This document shows, piece by piece, positions 45,048-56,669 of a stretch of 64,000 bases of DNA. Position numbers and translations under genes: made by a program. The DNA is from Benincasa hispida (taxonomy: Eukaryota > Streptophyta > Magnoliopsida > Cucurbitales > Cucurbitaceae): positions 42,779,583-42,843,582 of the forward strand of contig NC_052358.1 in the NCBI RefSeq assembly GCF_009727055.1, read 5' to 3'. Below the pieces are notes generated by a model, which was given only the letters and a program-made list of their open reading frames with translations, searched no databases and was not told the DNA's origin. Each line of letters opens with the position of its first letter. The stretch's first letter is position 1.

Positions 45048-45366
45048 GAAGGAGAAGAAGGAGATGTTATCCCCTTGATGCGGTGTCACAAGGAGAATGC
45101 GCTACAAGGGCCAGCCGTGGACTCGTCAATTTTGATTGACGCATTAGAAGAACATGAAAGAAGGAGAAAAAGAAGAAAGAAGAGAAGAAGAAGAAGCGCC
45201 AAGCAAACATACAGTGCTTAAGGAACAAGAAAGGAAAAGAACTTGATGAACGGGAAAAGGAGGAACAACGCAAGGCACGAGAAAAGAAACAAAGGCAGTA
45301 ATCTCGCTTTGCGTTGGCCAAAAGAAAGGGTAAAACAGTCACAGAAAGTAGAAAGTCCGCATTGGC

Positions 45367-46353
45367 AAAGTGCTTCCATCAAAAAAGAAGGAGAACAATG
45401 ACTTACTGATGGAGATGGGCTTTTACCTTGCGCCAACGCCACTACCCGACTTGATTACAAGTGTGATCGTAGAACATGGATGGGACACATTTTGCCAGTG
45501 CCCAACCATTGTTATTCCAGAGGTAATGTGCAACTTCTACCACGGATGGCTACATGGCACCAAGGATGTAGTGACCATAAAAGGGCAAACGGTGTCTTTC
45601 AGCGCAAGGGACATCAATGAACTATACCAGATGAAGGATAACCCGGATGCACCGGGCAATAAAATCATTGATGATCCTACTGAAGAGTAGATGGAAGATG
45701 CGCTGCGAGTATTAAAGCAACCGGGCACTAAGTGGTTGGTTTCTTTAAAAGGCATCAAGACCCTGGCATCCAAGACTCTGCTTCCTGAGGCACGGCTTTG
45801 GGTTTATTTGGTAAAATGGCGGCCGATCCCAACTTCTTATGACAAGACAATTTCGAGGGATTGAGTTATGGCCGCATATTGCATTGCGCGCGGCATTCCA
45901 ATCGATGTAGGCCGGTTGATCGTAAGACAAATTTGAGGTTTTGTGGGGCACATAAGAGGGCAGTACTTCTTCCCATGGACGGTTTCAAGTTTATGCCTAT
46001 CACTAGGTATGGGCATTGATGAAGAGCCAATAGCAGAAGTTCACGACCTAATAAACGTCAAGATTTTGAGGTTGCTCCTCAAAGATTCCCCATACTGCCC
46101 TGAACTCCCTTTGAAGAGGCCCAACATAGATTTAAATATGCCGCAAGAGCCCAAGCCGAAGAAACAGCGCAAAGACGACAAGGGAAAGGGGAAAATCCAA
46201 GAAGAAACAATGCAAGAACCAGAACCCTTGGACCTTTTACCCTCGATAATTCGCCCTCCAAGCCCTCCCGCACAACCTTCTTCATCCCTTCCCCCAGATT
46301 CTCCAACCGCATATCCAGCAACCTCATCATCACCTTCAGCACCATCACCGTAA
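45367..46353 (+). pseudogene. 'Putative plant transposon protein' domain, interrupted by stops
   Basis: Pieces in order: YLAPTPLPDLITSVIVEHGWDTFCQCPTIVIPEVMCNFYHGW and GQTVSFSARDINELYQM (45370-45690), a TAG stop, VLKQPGTKWLVSLKGIKTLASKTLLPEARLWVYLVKWRPIPTS, a stop, then MAAYCIARGIPIDVGRLIV and GHIRGQYFFPWTVSSLCLSLG (45943 on). A Pro-rich tail follows after KPKKQRKDDKGKGK. The layout is that of the domain often found in plant retroelement derivatives; its biochemical role is not known. At least three in-frame stops disable this copy. Confidence 0.7.
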
Positions 46354-47957
46354 CTACCCCTTCCACCGCCGCATGTTGATGACCCACACGATTTAGGTGA
46401 TGGCACTTCTGCCCAACCCGAAAACATCGATGGCGAGGCATCGTAAGCACAATCGACCATTGCTTTCTTAACTGCCGAGTTAGCAGATATGCGGTCCCTT
46501 CTTGCCCAACAACAAGAAAGAACTCTTTTCTCAGCAACAAGCCTTCTTCGGCCTAAGAATTGATGCGGTAATTGAGCGGTTGACGATTTACAACGCAGTG
46601 CTACCATGACAAGGTAGATGTTAATCAATATTCAGCGCAACATTCTTACGATTCACCTACATCAAAGATAGCTAGCGGAGCGGAACCATGAGTACTTTAA
46701 TTTCTGACAGCATATCTTCATGGACCCATGGTACCTCCACATCTCAGGCAGCATCTAATTTTTTAAGAAGCTCCTGAAGTACCACATCTGAACCTTCCTC
46801 TAGAACCTCCTGCTCCTCAATAATTTTTGCAATTTAATTTTTATTGCGGTTATTCTTTTATCTTTATTTCATTCATTGTTTAATTAAATTCTTTGATTCT
46901 TTGTACAGGCCAAAATTTTTGTATTGCGTTATTTGTAATTACTTGTATACTTAGTTAATTTTCAATACAACTAAGTAACAATTCTATCCATATGCATGTG
47001 CCACAATTCTATCCATATGCATGTGCCTTTTCTTTATCATCCTTTGTCAACTTTGCGATATTCTTAATCTTTCTTTTTGCGTTATTCATTGCGCTTCCAT
47101 GATGTATAATATGCATACACTTAGTAACATTTCTCATACTTTGTAATTTCTAACTAACACTTAGTTAATTCGTAGCTTAGCAATGCTTTACCTTTTATCC
47201 TTCAAAATTCTGCTAAAACTTTCTTTTTCAAATTTTGTCTGAGTATTTGTCTATTCTGTCCAAACAACGCAATGAGGACCTTGCACATCTCTAAATTTGG
47301 GGGTTGGGAAGGTCTGAGCAGATGAGATCAAGTGATACGGTCATTAAGAAAACTGTGTTCATCATTTTCATCTTTAAAAATATATAAACCCCAAAAACAT
47401 TCCCAACCTGATAAGAGTTAGGTTCTGAAAGAAGCCCGCTCGTAGTTGGATGTTCGCATGACACCCGTAGAAGCAAGCCAAAACGAAGGTGGGTTTCCAA
47501 GAACAACGTAATATGAAAAGAGAAAAAAGAATGCAAAAGAAAAATAAAAGAATGCCAGAGACAACTCCTCTGAAATTCATGAGTTAAAGTTGCAATTAGT
47601 ACACAACCGTAGTTGGATGTTCGCATGACACCCGTGGGAACAAGCCAAAACGAAGAGTGTAACCATGACCAACAGTCTCTAATAAATGACGCAAAGTTAG
47701 ACCACCGCATCCGGACGAATCGAGTTGTTTTGACAAGAAGAGGTAAACATTCTTCTTAAAACTAGAAAAGCATTTTTTAGCAGAAATTTATTGATATGAA
47801 TTAGCAAGGATAGAAGGAAATTGCGTTGTCAAGTAATGTTGCCTAAGTGGAGCATTCGGAGCAACCAATTGACGCAAAAATTTAGGATAGGAATTGAGCA
47901 TTATTGCCTTAGTAGAAGATATGCCTGAGGACAAGCATATATCTAAATTTGGGGGTG
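46354..47957 (+). other. 3' non-coding region of the LARD element
   Basis: No gene is supported. A direct repeat GTAGTTGGATGTTCGCATGA followed by CACCCGT and AAGCCAAAACGAAG occurs at about 47433 and 47607. A polypurine-type stretch AAATTTGGGGGT occurs twice, at about 47295 and at 47946-47956, the latter directly before the 3' LTR. Short ORFs on the minus strand (47291-47710) have no recognised domain. Confidence 0.6.
47946..47957 (+). promoter_or_regulatory. Polypurine tract of the LARD element
   Basis: AATTTGGGGGTG directly adjoins the LTR start TGATAACTTG at 47958, the expected place for plus-strand primer formation. Confidence 0.8.
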
Positions 47958-49831
47958 TGATAACTTGTAGAAATACAAGTTATTAATACTACTTTATTTA
48001 GATATTACGGTTAAAAGAGAGGAAAGTTGCGTCAATTGTATGGAAATTGGTTAAGAAATGCAAAAATTATAAATTGTCGTCAATATACCCACTGACACCA
48101 TTGCGATGGTAGAAAAGAATATTTCAAGTCTGTTTTGCAAGAAATCAAGTCACCGTATGCGTTCATGGCTCAAGAGAAAAAGATTAACGCATCTCCGTTG
48201 CATTGCGCCCATCATTCAGGAATGAATAAATGATCAACGCAATGACCGCGCATGCGACAAACGATCAAGAGCTTTGCGATCAACGCAACTTCAACCGCAT
48301 GTGGTAATAAAAAAAAACACACTACATGCAAGCACACGATCAAAAGATGCAAATGAGCAATGCAATCGCGGAGGATTTTGACACGTGCACAACTAACCGT
48401 TGTGCATTTTAGAGAGACTGATCTGAGTGCTGATCGGAGAAGATNNNNNNNNNNNNNNNNNNNNNNNNNNNNNNNNNNNNNNNNNNNNNNNNNNNNNNNN
48501 NNNNNNNNNNNNNNNNNNNNNNNNNNNNNNNNNNNNNNNNNNNNNNNNNNNNNNNNNNNNNNNNNNNNNNNNNNNNNNNNNNNNNNNNNNNNNNNNNNNN
48601 NNNNNNNNNNNNNNNNNNNNNNNNNNNNNNNNNNNNNNNNNNNNNNNNNNNNNNNNNNNNNNNNNNNNNNNNNNNNNNNNNNNNNNNNNNNNNNNNNNNN
48701 NNNNNNNNNNNNNNNNNNNNNNNNNNNNNNNNNNNNNNNNNNNNNNNNNNNNNNNNNNNNNNNNNNNNNNNNNNNNNNNNNNNNNNNNNNNNNNNNNNNN
48801 NNNNNNNNNNNNNNNNNNNNNNNNNNNNNNNNNNNNNNNNNNNNNNNNNNNNNNNNNNNNNNNNNNNNNNNNNNNNNNNNNNNNNNNNNNNNNNNNNNNN
48901 NNNNNNNNNNNNNNNNNNNNNNNNNNNNNNNNNNNNNNNNNNNNNNNNNNNNNNNNNNNNNNNNNNNNNNNNNNNNNNNNNNNNNNNNNNNNNNNNNNNN
49001 NNNNNNNNNNNNNNNNNNNNNNNNNNNNNNNNNNNNNNNNNNNNNNNNNNCTAAAGAAATAATAATATTTAAGCTAAAGCATGCTAAAACGACATTTCAC
49101 CTGTGAGAGTAGAAGTGAAGAAGTCATTCTTTCCTGATCGAGAGAAGGTTAGAAGAATGTGTTAACTAGCGAGAAATAATTCAGAGATGGAAGCAATCTG
49201 CGTTCATTACGTTATCCTTGTTTCACACAGAGTATGTGGAACACGGCCCGATCACCAAGAGGTGTACGTCCAAGGGAAAGCGGAACACTAGTTATGTCAT
49301 TTAACGCAAATTAATGTACTTGCGAATGCTTGTACTAATTATTTTTCTCTTTTTATTTCGAACATAAAGCCTTGCCATCGCATAACACGATTCTTTGTAT
49401 AATCTTCACAGTCAGTCTCAAACTCGGTATCATGTATCATGTAACCTATATCTTGTATCATCATAGCTTAGGTTTACTTTTATCGCACTTTACTTTACTG
49501 CACAACTTTACTTTACCGCATATTTTATTTTACCGCAATTTTAAATACCTGTATAAACCAATCTTTTATTAAATTGAAAAATCCCCGGTCGCATATATCA
49601 CGAACGTAACACAATTAACCTAAAAAAATCCCTGTGTTTGACCTTGGATCACTCCGAGAAACTTGTGGTGAAATTATACTTGGTTTCAACGCAAGGAAAC
49701 TTGTGACAATGTGTAACATACTTCAAGCATTTCGTTAATAAAGCATACATCTAGAAGTAGTATCGCATATCATTGTAACATATATCGTAGTGCGTGTGCT
49801 TAAAATAGAAACATAAAGAATCATGTCATCA
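47958..49831 (+). repeat. 3' LTR of the LARD element
   Basis: It starts with the same hairpin as the 5' LTR and ends CATCA at 49831, followed by GCCAA. Relative to the 5' LTR it lacks about 170 bases (corresponding to about 40160-40330), including the TATA-like site. A 606-N gap lies at 48445-49050; the 5' LTR predicts about 409 bases there. Numerous substitutions separate the two LTRs. Confidence 0.88.
48445..49050. other. Assembly gap (606 N) in the 3' LTR
   Basis: The flanks match positions 40365 and 40775 of the 5' LTR, so the missing DNA is most likely LTR sequence of about 409 bases unless an indel is present. Confidence 0.95.
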
Positions 49832-49836
49832 GCCAA

Positions 49837-50043
49837 CCAAGGCAGTCAACTCAGCAATGTGCCGTCAAGACCACTTACCTTGTTATCAAGACCTATAACT
49901 CGGCTTTCAGACATTCAAGATTGATTCAAAAATCCTGTCATGCTTAATTGACAAAAGAAGAAAACAAATTAAAGGAAAAGAAACTTTAACTAAAAAGTAA
50001 CTAAGAAGAACTAATTGGCTTCCCCGACAATAGCGCAAATTTT
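49837..50043 (-). other. Leader and primer site of an Athila-like element
   Basis: On the minus strand 50038-50021 reads TTGCGCTATTGTCGGGGA, a degraded version of the tRNA-Asp primer site at 5981-5997. The rest is a leader remnant cut off by the LARD insertion; its continuation would lie left of 39704. Confidence 0.65.
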
Positions 50044-53000
50044 CTAGCTCGGAATTTATCATCGCTTATAAATCTTTAGTCAAATAATATTTATAAATCA
50101 CCGAACAAAAAATTTATACTAACTGGTAGTGCAAGTGGCAAGTCTGGGGTTGAACCATAAGGAAACGTGAAAGATTAGTTCCTCGACGCGTATTTTTAGT
50201 TAAAGTGGTAAAATGGGGGGGCTTGGTGTGGATTGGATAAGTCAAATTGCAAGAAAATAAAAGATAGAAATGCAATTAACAAAGATGCTCTAGCTTAGAG
50301 GACAAATATCAGAATGACTCAATGTAATGTTGTTCATCGAATTATTCGAATGCAATCTTATAGTTCTTAATTATGCCTAACCTAATTGATTGGACATCTA
50401 ACCAATGGTCCTAAATACCTAATTAATTATACATGCTAGATGATTCCATACTAAAAAAACTTACCTAACCACATTACCTCTAGGGCTTATGGTAGGATGA
50501 GTATTTAGTTTCCATCGTCTAACTAAACATTTAGTACAGTTTCCTCTAGGTCAATAGGAACAATATTATTTGTTATAGACAAAAAAATCGCAAGCCTATC
50601 CAACATTTTACTTCTTAGAAACCAACCTATAATTTTATATCACATATTACGAGCCAATCTCCTAAGCATTCAATTATAAAATCCCAAGTAGTTTGTCAGA
50701 AAATCAAGAGAAAATATGATTACAAAGAATTTCAATCAGAAAGGAAACTCATAATCAAGATATAAAGATTACATTTAAGTAAAACTCCAAAGATTACAAA
50801 GAGTTCAATAAAAAAATCCTCTAAACTAGAGAAAACCCTAGAACTTGCCTTCCCATTGGATGAAGAATACAAATCCGGGCTCCACTCCACTAATTATATG
50901 AGAGAAAGGAAGAAATTAGAGAAACTTACAAGTGGAAAGGTGAGAAGAAGAAGAAATCGGCTTAGGAGCCAATATGGGGTCGATTGTTCCATGAACTTTT
51001 TTCCCTAAAATGAAGAAGGAAGCTTATAAATTGCAGTCGTAGCGTTGTAACACTGTGAGGCCTCACGCGTACCTTGTAGCGTTGCAATGCTCCATCTATA
51101 GGCATTTTCTTCCTTTCACATTCTTTTGAAGCCCAGTTCTCAAATTAGCTTCTAATTGCTCCAAATTAACTCCGAACTGAAGGAAGTCAGATATGGAAAC
51201 TAACCGGTCATGCATAATACGAAATTATAGCATGTTTTACATAATAATCAAGGGAAAGATTATACATAACTTTGAAGACTCATCTTCAAACTCCCTTGAT
51301 CATGACTGCTCATTCAATCTCCAAGAGTGCAACACACAAACGCTCGAACACCGCGACCACACCACAACACGATTAACAGCAACCACGAAAACAATGAACG
51401 ACCTGTAAAACCTCGACTCAGTCAAGTTGAGTAAGACACCACTACAATAGCTACCTTGGTATTATCGGTGTGAGAATCTAGAAGTATGGGCTCTAGTGGA
51501 CTTGGTTAGAGGATGAGACCGGAGGAATAACAATCGTGTAAACAATTAAGCAAGTGAGAGATGATAAAAGCCTATCTATAGACGAATGCTCAATCCTATA
51601 ACAAATGCTCTGCAATTGTATATCAAATGCTTCGCGATCATTTAACTATGACCAACTGAGTGAACTATCATGTAGTGTCACTCCGCGATCATTTAGTCTC
51701 TCTTTTAGCTATCGTTTAGTGAATCCAATTCACTTGACAGCAAACCGTGAGTCTATCCGAGAATGGAAACTCTCACAATAACTACTAAAATTAGGAAAAC
51801 ATTTTTCCTTTTATCTCACGGTTACCATGAAACCACCAATAACCTCCTACTTAATTGGTTATTAGAGAAAAAGATATAATTATCCAATAATTAATATTAT
51901 TATAAATATATATGATAACCAACTTACCATATTATATTTATAACCTATAGTTTTAATATTTCATCTCATGAAACATATAAACCATAGTTCTTTTTCTATT
52001 TCATGGTACTTAATGTAAATCTCATTTACATTAATCCTCCACTTGATGTATCTCATACATCACACCAATCATATCTTATATAATCAAATTTTCTCTTGTC
52101 AATTTAAACATTTCAAATCAACCCCAATAACTAATTCTGAACTTGAATCCATTGGACTACCAAGGGGACCTCATGGACTTGTAGCTTGAAGCTCCAACGG
52201 TATGTGAATAACTGATTAAACTATTAAGTCACGGGATCCACCATCCGTTAACTACCAGGCATTCCATTAAAGATCAACAACTGCACTCTCCTTACTACAG
52301 ATATAATGTGTTCATATCAACCAATCAACAGTGCGATAACCCTTCACTGATCGCTCGTAAGCACAGCTGGGCCAATAACCATTATGTCCCTACAGTTACA
52401 TCTAACTCTTTAAGTACCACTGATCCCTCTAATGAATATAAGTCATAGTCCTACTATGAATGAGTCCTCTTTTCCAAACAGAAGTTATGGCCACTATGTT
52501 CAAAATCCGAAATCAGCCCTTAAGGGAGCAATATATCTACTTACCTTTGCTTAAGGGAATGAGTGAATTTCAACTTGTGTAACTGAGTTCCCAGCTCCCA
52601 GATTAGAAAAATCCCCAAAAAGGTAGACATGTTAAGTTGGGAATCAAACGATCGCCCTCAAAGGCAGGAGTTCCTAAAACACTCAGGATTAAGGTCATGT
52701 CTCCTACGGTCGTTTAGGCGAGATGTAAGTCTCAAATATTAACGACGTTATATAAATAGACGAATCATCTCGTGGTCTGATCTTATACAAACTTTTTGTA
52801 TAGGACACCCCCACTCGCATGTCTCCACATGAATGGTCAGGATCTACCATCTGTAGTAGTTCACAACAGTTGTAAACCTTTACAAAGCGGGTCATATCTG
52901 TAGTATCACAAGGATTAGGTATCCCTCCTTAATCCTTATACCACAGACCTATATAGGTTATCACTTAAGGCATGATCCACATGTATATCTCATATACATG

Positions 53001-53274
53001 CTTAAGTTTACATATAATAACCATGGAGCTTTGTTTATTAGATATGAGTAAATGCTAAATAAAATAACTCTTATTTTATTCATAACAATATGTACAGTTT
53101 ACAAACTACGAGACTCTAGGAGAATTAGGACACCAATCCCAACACGAATAACTCATAATGACTGATTCCACCTCAAAGATGCTCGATACCTATTTAAATC
53201 ATTAAATAAACACATTAAACATATTAACGACCTAGAATTAAGAATTGGAAATTAGCACATTCTTTGTGCTATCA
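50044..53274 (-). repeat. Athila-like LTR carrying a nested solo LTR
   Basis: In its own orientation it starts at 53274 with TGATAGCACA and a hairpin (arms TAGCACA and TGTGCTA) and ends near 50044 next to the primer site. Landmarks such as GGCAAGTCTGGGGTTGAACC echo the LTR at 6004-7579. A copia solo LTR (51178-53144) splits it, leaving about 1.26 kb of its own sequence. Confidence 0.7.
51178..53144 (-). mobile_element. Solo copia LTR, minus strand
   Basis: In its own orientation it starts TGTTGGGATTGGTGTCCTAA at 53144 and ends CTTCCTTCA at 51178. Flanks are CGAAC (51173-51177) and CGAAT (53145-53149), a target duplication with one change. Landmarks match the LTR at 60532-63303, including the regions around 51470 and 51720. 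There is no internal coding, so it is a solo LTR. Confidence 0.85.
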
Positions 53275-53869
53275 CCCTCCTATTATTAGGCTCTTAATCC
53301 CGTATTCCTTTGTGACATCATTTTATATCCTAACCTCCTTAATATTAGGACTCCACTAGGATTGCTAAATTAAGTGATCAGTTTAACTTAACAGTATTTA
53401 TCTGTAAATTCAACAAATTAAATATAAAAGTCAAAGAGATATGAACATAAGCATTGCTCAAGCCATAAAACCCTGGGATATTTACATAAATGAACCCCTT
53501 AGAGAATTTAGCTCATGATAAATGATAAAATGATGAGCTTTATTAAAGCAAGAATCCTAACTACAATATGATGTTCAATGGGTAAAGAAAGAAAATAGAG
53601 AATTACAAGAAAATAAATTAAATAAATACAACTCAAAGATGCCTTGGGACAATTCCTCAAATTCTTAGTCTTTCCCTAGGTTAATTCATCTTACCACACG
53701 CTTCCATGAGATGAGATGACCTAGAGCCACTACATTTTAGAGGAACTTCCATTCTTACAGCTATTGACTTGAGAATTTTAGAAGAAACCCAACGTAATGA
53801 TGAAAATGGATGAAAATGAGAGTAAATTGTGACAGATATGTGGATGGAGAGTTGAATGATGAAATTGTT
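53275..53869. other. Unassigned AT-rich DNA
   Basis: The stretch has the look of old retroelement LTR sequence, but no family or boundary was fixed. The open stretch at 53681-53923 has no recognised domain. Confidence 0.4.
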
Positions 53870-55445
53870 AGGAATCAAATTCCTAGTGGAAGCATTAAGA
53901 CCATTTTGCATTCGATTTTTCATTTTATAGGAAGCAAAAACAATAACTAAATAGAATAGTAAATAGGATAAATTTCATAAAAGCATGCATTAATGAAGGG
54001 AAATAAAAGGGAGAACTATTTCTTACGTTTGGAGTTTCCCAAGTTTCTCAAACGAACGTTTCCTCAATCAATCTTACCAATACTGCCACAAGAATACCTT
54101 GTTATTCTTCTAGGAATTCCAATAATTGGATAAGTAGTATCAATTAATTGGAAGAGGAAGAGGTAGAGGGATTTTTTTGAGAGAGTATAGAGAGGATTTC
54201 CTTTTGGTGGCCAGGTTTAAATCACCAAATGAACTCTTGCCCTAAAATGGGCTATAAAGAGGAATTTATATGGATAAGGGATAGCCCCTTCTCCAACTCT
54301 TTTCTTTTCTACTATTGTGCTAAATTAATCAAATAACCTTTATTTAATTAATTAACATATGTTAAATAACCATATATATTAAATCCAATTTAATATATAT
54401 ATATAGTTAATTAATAAATATAAACTTCACATGTTTATATGAATCTACCTCTCTATAAAATTTCTTAATCAATTAATTAACCATTAATTAATCAATTCAG
54501 TAACTATATTAAATCATATTTAATATAGAGTTACTTGACATATAAATATCACATATTTATATGTATATAACTCTTTAGGAATCATATTCCCATAAACTTG
54601 ATATTTGAATCTCATTCAAATATATCTCTCTCACATAATCTGAATTATAGATCACATCTATAATTAATTATATACTAATCAAATTAATATACCATTTCCT
54701 CAATCGATTTGAACAATTCAAATCATTCCTCATTAATATCCTTTAGTGAGCCAACAAGGGGCCCTTATGGACCTTCAGATCAGAAGCATCAACGATATGA
54801 GATTAGTTGGCTAAACTCATTAACCAAATTAATCAATATTCGTCAACTGAGGGTACACTCCACTAAAGACCCACAGTTATACTCTTCTCACTGTAGATAT
54901 ATTTCTGTGTCCATGGATATAGACCAATAATAGTAAGTTAGTCCTTCACGAGTGTTCATAACACCAACTGGGTTAAATTACCGTTTTACCCTTAGGTTAC
55001 CTCTGTAACTTTAAGTACCAGTACTCCTCTAATGAACAACCTATTTATGGTCCTACCATTAAATAGAAACCTCGCTCAAGCCAACAAGTGGGTAGGGCAC
55101 TTTGTTCAAATTCTGGAGATACCACTAAAGGAACACTCATCTACTTACCCTAAAGTTAGGAAGGAGTAAATTTCATTTCATATTATTATGTTCCCAGTTC
55201 CCCACTCAGTCTATCCCCAAAATGGTAGGCTTATTGAGTCGGAGAACTGGCCACTCTCACCCATTCAAATCAAAAGACAATCCCTCGTGAATAGAAGTTC
55301 ATAATATACAGGATTAAGACTAAGTTGCCTAGGTCATCCTATTGAAATAGAAACATAACTAGTCAACGATGTTACATTACCCATAAAGAACCTTTCTTCG
55401 TGAAATTCCCTCGAACTGAAACAATAACTCTTGAAGACCTTCTTC
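53870..55445 (-). repeat. Minus-strand copia LTR fragment
   Basis: Read on the minus strand it matches the middle and end of the copia LTRs, for example TCACTGTAGATATATTTCTG and ACCGTTTTACCCTTAGG on the plus strand are complements of LTR landmarks at 61440-61350. It lacks the LTR start; its truncated end faces the plus-strand fragment at 55448. Confidence 0.75.
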
Positions 55446-55447
55446 AA

Positions 55448-56655
55448 AGAGTTTGTATAAAACTTGACCATGAAGTGTTAACGTCTCGTTATATAACACC
55501 GTTCATGACAGAGACTTCACTTCACTAGGATGACCATAGGTAACATGACCTCAATCCTGAGTGAGCTGGGAATTCCTGCCATTGAGGGTAGTTCTTTGAT
55601 TTGTATGGGTGCAAGTGGTCAGGTTGCCGATTCAAACCTACCATTTTGAGGTTTCGTCTGATTTAGGAGTTGGGAACTCAGTTACACAAGATGGAATTCA
55701 CTTCTTTCTCGAAGTAGGGGCAAGTAGATAGATAGCTCCCTTAAGGGCTGATTTCAGGACTTGAACGATGTGGTGTCACACACCTTCTCTTGGCCCGAGA
55801 GGTGTTCATACATAGTTGGACTATGTTGTATTGTTCATTAGAGGAATCAGTCGTACTTAAGGAATGAGATGTAACTACAGGGGTAAAATGGTAAATTGGT
55901 CCAGTTGTACTTATGAGCATCTGTGAAAGGTCATTGTATTCATGACTGGTTATATCTGATGGACACAGAAATATATCTGTGGTAAGAAAAGTTTAGCTGT
56001 TGGTATTTAATGGAATGTCTAACAGTTAACAGATGGTGGATCTCGTGGCTAAAGAGTTTAGTCAGCTATTCACGTACCGTTGGAGCTTCGAGCCACAGGT
56101 TCATTAGGTCCCCTGGGTAGCTTGGATAAAGTCGGGAATCAATGTTTGCGTCAGTTTGAAATGTCCAAATTGACAAGACGGAGTTCGATTATATATGATA
56201 TAATTTGATTGGTTAATTATATATGATATAATTGACCAAATGTATGAGATACATTATTTTGGAGGAAATTAGATATAAATATGATTTATATCAAGTGGAG
56301 GAGAAATTAGTATAGTAGATATGTGATATCAAACTATAGGATAAGAATGTAATATGATTACATTCATTAATTATTAAATTGGTTAATTATATGATAATTA
56401 GCCGAAAACTTCTTTTGGTCGTGCGTTAGTAGGAGAATCCGAAGTAGAGGTGCTTCCGCTGCTTTTAAGTTCGATGTTTGAAGAGAGTCTTCAACTGGTA
56501 TGAGAACTTTTTCCCTTGTATTTTAGTGTTCGAAGCATGTCATTAATTAGTGTTAATTTGCATAACTGTCTGTCAGAATGTATGTGTTTTCGATCACGAT
56601 GAAATCGGAAAAATCCGAACACGCTCATGAATGCTCTTCGTTAAGAGTTCCTTCA
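55448..56655 (+). repeat. 5' LTR fragment of the plus-strand copia element
   Basis: It begins in the middle of the LTR (TTTGTATAAAACTTGACCATG, matching about 60922) and ends CTTCA at 56655, directly before the primer site. The first roughly 390 bases of the LTR are missing. Confidence 0.85.
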
Positions 56656-56657
56656 AT

Positions 56658-56669
56658 TGGTATCAGAGC
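56658..56669 (+). promoter_or_regulatory. Primer binding site, initiator tRNA-Met type
   Basis: TGGTATCAGAGC, a perfect standard site, lies two bases after the LTR end. Confidence 0.95.

Larger units (their letters stand above)
39709..49831 (+). mobile_element. Non-autonomous (LARD-like) Athila-derived LTR retrotransposon
   Basis: The 10.1-kb element is flanked by a perfect GCCAA duplication (39704-39708 and 49832-49836). Its LTRs (39709 to about 41555, and 47958-49831) both start with the same GAAA-loop hairpin. Between them lie an Athila-type gag, a stub of the gag-protease linker, no RT, RNase H or integrase, and a decayed 'putative plant transposon protein' ORF preceded by a Lys/Glu-rich ORF. 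Lack of pol means it would have needed enzymes from a related element. Three runs of N interrupt it. Confidence 0.9.

Noticed and set aside
44789..45342. Minus-strand ORFs rich in Ser, Phe and Leu
   Set aside because: They are shadows of the Lys/Glu-rich plus-strand ORF, whose GAA and AAG codons read as TTC and CTT on the other strand.
46041..46628. 195-residue minus-strand ORF
   Set aside because: Antisense to the transposon-protein ORF and its Pro-rich tail; no domain and low-complexity Gly/Ser content.
48360..49106. ORFs of 211 and 248 residues
   Set aside because: They are made of the N run in the 3' LTR.
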